A stretch of DNA of 5,259 bases, from NCBI GenBank assembly GCA_017413145.1, contig JAFPUX010000077.1:1-5259 (forward strand). The letters run 5' to 3'. Of the stretch, positions 1 through 4,821 are shown piece by piece. How positions within the stretch are numbered: the stretch's first letter is position 1; each line of letters starts with the position of its first letter. Source of the stretch: Kiritimatiellia bacterium. Lineage in GTDB: Bacteria > Verrucomicrobiota > Kiritimatiellia > RFP12 > UBA3636. The translations under genes and the position numbers were made by a program. The notes below the pieces were generated by a model that had not been told where the DNA came from, did not search any database, and worked only from the letters and a program-made list of their open reading frames with translations.

Positions 1-918
1 AGGGTTCAGCTCTCGCCCTTCGGCGAATTCACGCTTAACGACGGAGGCAGGAAAGACGGCACGGTGCAGCACTGCACCAGGGCGGCGTTCGAGGCCATGG
101 TCGCGAACTGGCGGGAGGCCGGCTCTCCGGACATCCTCGTCGACGTGGACCACGCGAGCGCCAGGGGCGGCACGACGGAGGCGGCCGCCTGGTGCAACGC
201 GCTCGAAGTCGGCGACGACGGCCTCTACGGCGTCTTCAACCTGACGCCCCGCGGCCGCGAGCTCGTCGAAAACCGAGCATACCGCTTCGTAAGCCCCGGG
301 TGGACGCTGTCGGAGGGGGGAACCCCGACAAGACTCTGCTCCGTGGCGCTCACCAACAGACCCAATCTCCCCGTGAGGCCGGTCGTCAACTCCGGCGGCG
401 CGGGCGGCAGGGATCCCGACGATCCCGACAACAACCAACAGGAAGGAACCCCAGCAATGGACCTCAAGAAAATCGCGGCCGCCCTCGGACTGACGGAAAC
501 GGCCACGGAAGACGAAATCCTCGCCGCCATCAAGGCGATGCAGGACCGCGAGGCGCAGGCGGCCGAGGAAGCCGCGAACGCCCAGGCGGAGAAGTTCGCG
601 GACGACGCCGTCAAGGCCGGCAAGATCGCCGCCAACGCCAAGGAGGCCGTGAAGGCCGCATGGCGCAAGAACCCCGAGGTCGCGGCGGAGATGCTCAACT
701 CCCTCGCCCCGGGACAGCCGAAGTCGCCGCTCCCCGACTTCTCGCGCGCAAGGGCACCGCAGGCCCTCAACGCCGCGGCCCCCGGCAAGGGCGCCACGCC
801 CGCCGAGGTGTACAACCACTACATGGCGATGGCGGAGGGCCCCGAGAAGGACGCCTACCTCGCCGCCAACGCCCAGGCCATCTCCGACGGCTACGAGGCC
901 GTCCACAACGTCAAGTAA
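1..918 (+). CDS. Mu gpI-like phage head maturation protease with C-terminal scaffold domain (5' partial)
   Basis: The frame is open from base 1, so the gene starts upstream; the GTG at 64 is internal, because conserved-looking protease sequence (VQLSPFGEF) precedes it. The visible part is 305 residues. Residues 1 to about 130 match the Mu-like I protease pattern: a VDVDH motif with His51 (codon 151-153), the DDGLYGVFNLT strand, RFVSPGW with Ser98 (codon 292-294) and the ALTNRP motif closing the domain. His51 and Ser98 are the likely catalytic pair by family analogy. A Gly/Asp/Asn/Gln-rich linker (about 131-151) leads to an Ala/Glu/Lys-rich helical region (153-305), typical of a scaffold. In this family the protease cleaves scaffold and capsid proteins inside the procapsid in the cytoplasm. 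It lies 21 nt before the capsid gene, the standard order. Function is inferred from motifs and order, with no database search. Confidence 0.86.
   Translation, partial: RVQLSPFGEFTLNDGGRKDGTVQHCTRAAFEAMVANWREAGSPDILVDVDHASARGGTTEAAAWCNALEVGDDGLYGVFNLTPRGRELVENRAYRFVSPGWTLSEGGTPTRLCSVALTNRPNLPVRPVVNSGGAGGRDPDDPDNNQQEGTPAMDLKKIAAALGLTETATEDEILAAIKAMQDREAQAAEEAANAQAEKFADDAVKAGKIAANAKEAVKAAWRKNPEVAAEMLNSLAPGQPKSPLPDFSRARAPQALNAAAPGKGATPAEVYNHYMAMAEGPEKDAYLAANAQAISDGYEAVHNVK
440..448 (+). promoter_or_regulatory. Internal ribosome binding site for the nested scaffold
   Basis: AGGAAGGAA lies 8 nt before the ATG at 457, inside the linker-coding part of the protease gene. Here it encodes the Gln-Glu-Gly part of the linker. 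It is purine-rich in an otherwise C-rich stretch and comparable to the site before the capsid gene (AAAGGAA, 927-933). It decides the nested start. Confidence 0.7.
457..918 (+). CDS. Nested head scaffold protein from an internal start (Mu gpZ-like arrangement)
   Basis: An in-frame ATG at 457 follows an AGGAAGGAA ribosome site (440-448) with 8 nt spacing, the best initiation signal inside the protease gene. It would give a 153-aa protein sharing its stop with the protease and starting MDLKKIAAALGL, exactly where the linker ends and the helical domain begins. The product is rich in Ala, Glu and Lys, with a likely helical or coiled-coil stretch over residues 20-75 (EDEILAAIKAMQ onwards), as expected for a capsid scaffold that is removed during maturation. 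Phage Mu makes its scaffold Z from an internal start in gene I, so the arrangement is known. Its use here is inferred from the ribosome site and domain boundary. Confidence 0.72.
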   Translation: MDLKKIAAALGLTETATEDEILAAIKAMQDREAQAAEEAANAQAEKFADDAVKAGKIAANAKEAVKAAWRKNPEVAAEMLNSLAPGQPKSPLPDFSRARAPQALNAAAPGKGATPAEVYNHYMAMAEGPEKDAYLAANAQAISDGYEAVHNVK

Positions 919-939
919 CCCCAACGAAAGGAACACGCC

Positions 940-1830
940 ATGCCATCCACATTCGCAGGCCATGAACTCTACTCCAAGAAGGCGCTGAAGGTCCTCCCGG
1001 CCCAGCTCGCCTTCCTCGGCGCCTTCTCCACCGACATCTCCGGCGAGGCGATCGGGCCGTCCAAGTCGGTGGATGTCCCGCTCGTCGAGATGGACGCGGC
1101 GGGCACGTTCAACCGCACGTCCAACAACTTCGCGCGCCCCGCCGGGACGCCGAAGACCGCCAAGGTCACGTTCGGCGACCCGATCATCACGGGCTTCGCC
1201 GTCACGGCCGACCAGGCCTCCAAGATCGACAAGGCGTTCTGGGAGGGCAAGGCCGAGCTCAACATGACGTCCGTCGCGGCCTCCGCCTCGACGGCCGTCA
1301 CGGACCTCGTCACCAAGGCCAACTTCGACAAGGCGGTCACCTCCGTCGGCGCCAGCTCCGCGTTCACGAAGTCGGGCGTCGCCAAGATCGCCGCCGCCAT
1401 CGAGAACTCCACGAACAAGCTGCGCGTCCGCTTCTCGACGCTCGTCCTCTCCGGGGAGTACTTCTACGCGCTCCTGTCCGGCCTCGACGCCAACGTCTAC
1501 GGCGGCACCGAGGCGATCCGCGGCGGCGTGATCCCGGGCCTCTTCGGGTTCCGCAAGGTCATGACGCTCCCCGGCCTCTCGACGCCCGGCTTCGTGTGCG
1601 AGCCGTCGTGCATCGCGTTCGCGGCGCGCGGGTTCCGCCCCACCGACGACAGGCCCTACAACGTCGTCCGCGAGCTCAAGGAGCCGGAAAGCGGCCTCAC
1701 GCTCACGCTCGTCGAATACCCCGACGGCCCGAGCGGCGACCTCTCCGAGTCCGTCACCACGCGCATCGGCGCGTCGGTCGGCGACGGCGGCGCCCTAGTG
1801 CGCCTCGTCTCCGACTCGACCGACTCCTAG
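940..1830 (+). CDS. Major capsid protein (HK97-fold type)
   Basis: The 296-aa product starts at an ATG with AAAGGAA 6 nt upstream. Residues 1-50 look like an N-arm (KVLPAQLAFLGAF, then SVDVPLVE). Residues about 60-95 may form the extended loop (FGDPIITGFAVT). A long helical part follows at about 100-165. The stretch from about 166 has the usual capsid A-domain order: a strand (STLVLSGEYFYALL), a loop with YGG, then GVIPGLFGFRKVMTLPGL and an FAARGFRP strand. Length and position right after the protease/scaffold fit the major head subunit, which forms the icosahedral shell in the cytoplasm. I see no resemblance to Mu gpT, so the head module is probably mosaic. HK97-type is a pattern judgement; the exact subfamily cannot be set by eye. 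Confidence 0.82.
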   Translation: MPSTFAGHELYSKKALKVLPAQLAFLGAFSTDISGEAIGPSKSVDVPLVEMDAAGTFNRTSNNFARPAGTPKTAKVTFGDPIITGFAVTADQASKIDKAFWEGKAELNMTSVAASASTAVTDLVTKANFDKAVTSVGASSAFTKSGVAKIAAAIENSTNKLRVRFSTLVLSGEYFYALLSGLDANVYGGTEAIRGGVIPGLFGFRKVMTLPGLSTPGFVCEPSCIAFAARGFRPTDDRPYNVVRELKEPESGLTLTLVEYPDGPSGDLSESVTTRIGASVGDGGALVRLVSDSTDS

Positions 1831-1834
1831 GAGG
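1829..1834 (+). promoter_or_regulatory. Shine-Dalgarno site overlapping the capsid stop codon
   Basis: A perfect AGGAGG shares its first two bases with the TAG of the capsid gene and sits 4 nt before the ATG at 1839. It fixes the start of the signal-peptide gene and places its translation directly behind the most highly made virion protein. The spacing is short but workable. Confidence 0.75.
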
Positions 1835-1838
1835 CGCC

Positions 1839-1892
1839 ATGAGGAACGCGCTCCTTGCACTCTCGCTCCTCGTCTCCGGCGCGGCGCTGGCC
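1839..1892 (+). other. Sec signal peptide coding segment
   Basis: This codes for residues 1-18, ending ALA before AP, a good signal peptidase I site. By hand count it is GC-rich like the rest of the operon (44 of the first 60 bases of the gene are G or C), so it shows no sign of being newly grafted on. Confidence 0.8.
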
Positions 1893-2378
1893 GCGCCGGA
1901 GGCCGTGGAGCTCGCGCCCGGCGCCGAATGGGCGTCGCCCGGATGCCGCCTGGCCGCAGTGCGCGTCGTCTCGTCCGTCGCGGCGGGGACCGCGCAGATC
2001 GTCGGCGTCACCGCCCTCGACGTGTACACCAACGCCACGGAGACCGTCTCGGAGACGGAGGTGCTCTGGCGGCGCGTCTACACCAACGGCGCCGAGGCCG
2101 TGACGAACACGTACCCGGCACAGGTCGCCTATGCGCCGCACCCGCCGTGGCTCGTCGCCTCCGAGGGGTGGGTCACGAACATCTCCTCGCGGACGGTGAC
2201 GCGCCGCGTCCCGACCGGGCAGGTGCTCATGCTCACCAACTCGCTCGCGTCCGTGACGTGCTCCGGCGGCCTCGGCTACGCGGCCCCGGAGGGCCCCGGC
2301 GCGTGGCTTGCGCCCGGCGAGACGGTTTCGTGGACCGGCACGGCCAGCGGCCGCGCCATCCTCTTCCTGGAGCGGTAG
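1839..2378 (+). CDS. Signal-peptide protein of unknown function between capsid and head-tail connector genes
   Basis: The 179-aa product begins MRNALLALSLLVSGAALA, a classical Sec signal peptide with Arg2, a Leu/Ala core and an ALA cleavage site after residue 18. The mature part (about 161 aa) looks beta-rich. It has two cysteines (C36, C141) that could pair outside the cytoplasm, five Thr-Asn motifs, and an imperfect internal repeat (residues 62-73 and 80-91). The C-terminus (WLAPGETVSWTG, then strand AILFLE) resembles the last strands of small beta-sandwich or decoration-type proteins, but this is only an impression. The start is set by AGGAGG at 1829-1834; a longer open frame upstream overlaps the capsid gene and is rejected. 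The slot after the capsid gene often holds a decoration or gp35-type gene. An exported protein is unexpected there. Alternatives are a surface or periplasmic superinfection or adsorption factor. I do not recognise the family. Confidence 0.85.
   Translation: MRNALLALSLLVSGAALAAPEAVELAPGAEWASPGCRLAAVRVVSSVAAGTAQIVGVTALDVYTNATETVSETEVLWRRVYTNGAEAVTNTYPAQVAYAPHPPWLVASEGWVTNISSRTVTRRVPTGQVLMLTNSLASVTCSGGLGYAAPEGPGAWLAPGETVSWTGTASGRAILFLER
2022..2111 (+). repeat. Imperfect direct repeat in the signal-peptide gene (VYTN motif)
   Basis: Two 36-nt copies at 2022-2057 and 2076-2111 match at 27 of 36 bases by hand count. They encode VYTNATETVSET and VYTNGAEAVTNT, with 7 of 12 residues identical and an 18-residue period. 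This may reflect a duplicated beta-hairpin or strand unit. Only two clear copies are seen. Confidence 0.6.
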
Positions 2379-2379
2379 C

Positions 2380-2826
2380 ATGGCGAACTGGCGGACCATA
2401 TCCGAAACCGATCTCGCCTCGTCACTGTCGCAGGAGGAGGTCGACAAGTACCGGCGCAGCTCGCCGCACGACGGCGCCGACCCGGTGGCGCGCCTGCTGG
2501 CGTCGACCGTCGAGACCGTGCGCGGGTACGTCGCCTGCAACGGCGCCGTGCGCATGGGGCCGGCAGGGACCATCCCGTGCGGGCTGGTGATCCCGGCCAT
2601 GGACTACGCCATGGGCAAGGTCCTGGTCCGCCAGAACATCGAACTCAACGAAGACCGCCGCGAGGCCCTGCGCAAGGCGCAGGAGCTCTTCGAGGCGATC
2701 GCCGCCGGGAAGATAACCCCCGAAAGCTACACCGAGGACGGGGAACTCGACGAGGACGCCAGGCCGGCGACCTCGCCGATTGCCGACGACGGCCCGCCCC
2801 GCACCCTCGGCGGCCCGATCTGGTGA
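2380..2826 (+). CDS. Mu gp36-like (DUF1320-type) head-tail connector protein
   Basis: The 148-aa product starts at an ATG one base after the previous stop, with GGAG (2369-2372) 7 nt upstream inside the previous gene, so the two are translationally linked. The sequence follows the gp36/DUF1320 plan: ISETDLASSLSQEE at the N-terminus, then a helix with PVARLLASTVETVRGYV (35-51). A helical stretch IPAMDYAMGKVLV follows (71-83), then LNEDRREALRKAQELFEAIAAGKITP (89-114). An acidic Pro-rich tail ends in GGPIW. Proteins of this family sit under the portal as adaptor or head-completion parts and act in cytoplasmic virion assembly. The order capsid, then gp36-like, then neck protein agrees. The longer open frame from 2308 lacks a suitable ribosome site and overlaps the previous gene. 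Confidence 0.8.
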   Translation: MANWRTISETDLASSLSQEEVDKYRRSSPHDGADPVARLLASTVETVRGYVACNGAVRMGPAGTIPCGLVIPAMDYAMGKVLVRQNIELNEDRREALRKAQELFEAIAAGKITPESYTEDGELDEDARPATSPIADDGPPRTLGGPIW

Positions 2827-2830
2827 CGCC

Positions 2831-3331
2831 ATGACGGACATCGAGAAATCGGCATCCACATCGGTCCTCTGCGCCCTGCTCGCGGACGTGGCGTCCGCGC
2901 TGCGAGGTGCGCCGGACACGGTGTGGGCGCTTCCGGACGCGCCGGTCCTCACGGCCGCCGAGGGCGACCTCGACGGCCGCATAAACGCGGCCCTGGGCCG
3001 CCTCGGCCTCTGCGCGACCGTCATGCTCTCCTCCGTGACCGGTGCCAAGGCCGCGCTGCCGGGGCCGATCTTCGATGCGGCGGAACTCGTCGTCGAAGTC
3101 TGCGAGGCCTCGCCGCTCAACCGCGCCGACGGCGGGACCGGCGTCGCGGCCATCGAGGCGGCCGAGATGGCCGCGCGGGCGCTGCACCAGAGGAGGCTCG
3201 GCAGCGGCCGCCTCCTCTACGTGACGGACATCGTGCCCTTCGCGCAGCCGCCCGCGCCGGCGGACGTCTGCTGGCACGTCCGGCTCAAGACCGGCGAAGT
3301 CAACCTCCTCAGCAAGAAAAGGATCAGCTAA
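2831..3331 (+). CDS. Probable neck / tail-terminator protein
   Basis: The 166-aa product is assigned the ATG at 2831, 4 nt after the previous stop. Only a weak GGTGA (2822-2826) precedes it, so re-initiation after the upstream gene is likely. A TTG at 2780 in the same frame has no ribosome site. The central strand (GLCATVMLSS), the VVEVCEASPLNRADGGTG motif (87-104), the following Ala-rich helix (EAAEMAARALH) and a last strand (CWHVRLKTG) resemble small tail-terminator or gp37-type neck proteins. These have a beta-sheet core with an 'E-x-P-x-x-N-R' type segment. Such proteins cap the tail and join it to the head. The place between the gp36-like and tail-tube genes supports this, but the family call is by pattern and order only. 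Confidence 0.72.
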   Translation: MTDIEKSASTSVLCALLADVASALRGAPDTVWALPDAPVLTAAEGDLDGRINAALGRLGLCATVMLSSVTGAKAALPGPIFDAAELVVEVCEASPLNRADGGTGVAAIEAAEMAARALHQRRLGSGRLLYVTDIVPFAQPPAPADVCWHVRLKTGEVNLLSKKRIS

Positions 3332-4312
3332 ATGGCAATCACACCTCCCGCCCTCGCGGGCGACCTAATCTACATGGGCGCGGCGCACATCTGCTACGAC
3401 CCGGCCAACTCCAAGTACATCTGGTGCGAGGGCGACGTGACGGTCGAGCTCAAGCGCGCCACGCTCGACGTGCCCGTCGCCGGCTTCGGCCAGGTGACGG
3501 ACCCGTCGACCGACGAGACCGTCGAAGTCACCTTTACGCCGGCGAACCGCGTGGACGCCGGGATCCTCTCCTGGATGTTCGGCGGCCTCTTCTCGGCCAG
3601 GCCGGGGTCGAGCTACTTCGGCGGCACGGACCACCCTCTCTGGATCCACACGATGGACGGCCGTGTCCTCAAGATCGCCAACTGCCTGCCGACGAGCTGG
3701 CCGGGCGTCTGCTTCGGCGTCGCCCAGAAGCGCTGGAACGGTCAGGTCACGTGCACCGGCATCCTCTCGCGCGGCAAGGCCCGCACGGCCTCGAACGCGC
3801 TCTTCACGCCCTGGGCCGACCTCGCCTGGACGCTCTCGCCCGACGAGGACGAGTTCCCGCAGCAGGTCTGCGAGGCGAAGTGGGCGGGCATCGGATCCGG
3901 CAACACCGTCCTCCAGGCGATGGAGGGCTGGACGCTCGCCGTGCAGCCGAGCCTCGCGCCGCTCACGGTCAGCAACCTCGGCACCATCGACTACCGCGTC
4001 CAGGACGTCGTCATCGAGGTGTCGGCGGTCCCGGCCAACGCCTCCGAAGCCGACCTCTGGGGCACCTCCGCCCTCGGCGCCTCCCGCGCCCTCGGCACCC
4101 CGCTCGCGGGCGGGCAGATGACGATCATGGAGGACTACCCCGGGCTCTGCGCCACGCTGCCGAACATGGTCTGGGTGGATCGCCCGACGCGCTTCGACCC
4201 GGCGAACCCCATCGCCGGCCAGTGCAAGTGGCGCAGCCGCCGCAGGCACGACGGGACGGGCTGGTCCGCGGTCGCGACGCTCGCGATGGCCGCCGCGCCC
4301 TCCAACGGATAG
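3332..4312 (+). CDS. Probable major tail tube protein
   Basis: The 326-aa product starts at an ATG touching the previous TAA, with AAAAGGA (3317-3323) 8 nt upstream. It looks like a siphovirus tail tube subunit: beta-rich, with the segment VEVTFTPANRVDAGILSWMFG (residues 64-84) followed by PGSSYFG and HPLWIHTMDGRVLKI (about 101-115). This is the strand-loop-strand order common in tube proteins that start with a 'tP.g..d.g.l' motif. A Gly/Thr-rich second half could hold an added domain. It carries eight cysteines (C21, C32, C118, C127, C141, C180, C273, C298), many for a tail tube. The C-terminus is basic (RSRRRH, 301-306). The position after the terminator-like gene and the absence of a sheath gene support a non-contractile tail. 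A structural search is needed to fix the fold. Confidence 0.75.
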   Translation: MAITPPALAGDLIYMGAAHICYDPANSKYIWCEGDVTVELKRATLDVPVAGFGQVTDPSTDETVEVTFTPANRVDAGILSWMFGGLFSARPGSSYFGGTDHPLWIHTMDGRVLKIANCLPTSWPGVCFGVAQKRWNGQVTCTGILSRGKARTASNALFTPWADLAWTLSPDEDEFPQQVCEAKWAGIGSGNTVLQAMEGWTLAVQPSLAPLTVSNLGTIDYRVQDVVIEVSAVPANASEADLWGTSALGASRALGTPLAGGQMTIMEDYPGLCATLPNMVWVDRPTRFDPANPIAGQCKWRSRRRHDGTGWSAVATLAMAAAPSNG

Positions 4313-4316
4313 GGAG
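4312..4316 (+). promoter_or_regulatory. Ribosome site selecting a GTG start
   Basis: GGGAG lies 6 nt before the GTG at 4323. An in-frame TAG at 4317-4319 blocks any upstream start, so GTG 4323 is the first possible start codon in this frame. It is the only clear non-ATG start in the window. Confidence 0.7.
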
Positions 4317-4322
4317 TAGTCC

Positions 4323-4751
4323 GTGACGGTCCAGCTGACAAAGGACGGCCAGACGCCCGTGACCATCTGCCACGGCGCGCAGTACGTCGGGACGACCGGC
4401 AAGTGGGTCGGCCCGCTCGGCGACAGCGCCTTCTCCTGCAAGTGGCACACGCTGGCGCGGGAGTTCATCGGCGCGGCGGACGCCTCGCCGAAGAACCTCG
4501 GCAACCGCCTCTGGGAGGTGCCGCTGGAGTGCGGCATGGAATGCGACTCCGAGGCGGACGCCTGGTCGGAGTACTACAGCTGGGCCGCCTCGCTCCCCTA
4601 CGGCGGGTGGGCCCTCAAGTTCACGCTGGACGACGGGCGCACCGTGACCTACGGCTCAGCCGAGATCGCCGAGCTGGACATGTCGGTCCACGGCTGCTTC
4701 CTGATCGCCCGCTACAAGTTTCTCTGCGGCCGCCCGACGGTCGCAAGCTAA
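4323..4751 (+). CDS. Small Cys-rich probable tail-associated protein, function unknown
   Basis: The 142-aa product uses a GTG start 10 nt after the tail tube stop. It is cytoplasmic in character, with no signal peptide or membrane segment. It contains six cysteines (C16, C39, C70, C74, C125, C135), including a close pair in LECGMEC, and many Trp, Tyr and Gly residues. The second half (WALKFTLDDGRTVTYGSAEI, then HGCFLIARYKFLCG) reads as beta strands ending in a Tyr/Phe pattern, as in tube, hub or baseplate-like domains. It does not resemble a tail assembly chaperone: there is no slippery heptamer near its end and no overlapping extension frame. Its place between the tube gene and a receptor- or baseplate-like gene suggests a tail part. 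I do not recognise the family. The gene itself is well supported by its ribosome site and composition. Confidence 0.78.
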   Translation: MTVQLTKDGQTPVTICHGAQYVGTTGKWVGPLGDSAFSCKWHTLAREFIGAADASPKNLGNRLWEVPLECGMECDSEADAWSEYYSWAASLPYGGWALKFTLDDGRTVTYGSAEIAELDMSVHGCFLIARYKFLCGRPTVAS

Positions 4752-4761
4752 AGGAGTCATA

Positions 4762-4821
4762 ATGAAAAGGCCTTTTGCAATCTTGATGTTGTCCGCTTGC
4801 ATGGCCCTTGCAGCCCATGCG
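4762..4821 (+). other. Sec signal peptide coding segment with low GC
   Basis: This codes for residues 1-20, cleavage expected after AHA. Positions 4751-4800 contain 21 G or C of 50 by hand count, far below the surrounding genes, with codons such as TTT, TTG and GCA that are rare elsewhere in the window. This may be a low-structure translation start or a segment of different origin. Confidence 0.7.

Noticed and set aside
64..66. GTG as the start of the protease gene
   Set aside because: The frame is open to base 1 and encodes protease-like sequence upstream of this codon, with no ribosome site before the GTG. The gene is simply cut by the window edge.
312..326. G-run followed by C-run (GGGGGG AA CCCC) as a hairpin or frameshift site
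   Set aside because: The loop would be only two bases, and the protease reading frame continues intact through to the ALTNRP motif, so neither a hairpin nor a frameshift is supported.
2780..2830. TTG start extending the terminator-like gene by 17 codons
   Set aside because: There is no ribosome site and it overlaps the connector gene. The extension is low-complexity, and ATG 2831 fits the operon spacing.
2923..4326. Long + strand open frame of 467 codons in another phase
   Set aside because: It overlaps two well-supported genes, and its product is a low-complexity Arg/Gly/Pro/Ala string typical of off-frame reading in GC-rich DNA.
3365..4537. Long antisense open frame of 390 codons
   Set aside because: It lies opposite the tube gene and its neighbour, has an Arg/Gly/Asp/Val-rich shadow composition and no conserved motifs. 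It arises from GC-rich third positions on the opposite strand.
4700..4751. Programmed frameshift near the end of the 142-aa gene
   Set aside because: No XXXYYYZ heptamer is present and no alternative frame continues as a plausible chaperone extension. A complete new gene with its own ribosome site follows.
4764..4800. AT-richer stretch as a promoter inside the last gene
   Set aside because: TTGCAA/TTGATG-like boxes can be picked out, but no matching -10 box at proper spacing is seen and the stretch is coding for a signal peptide.
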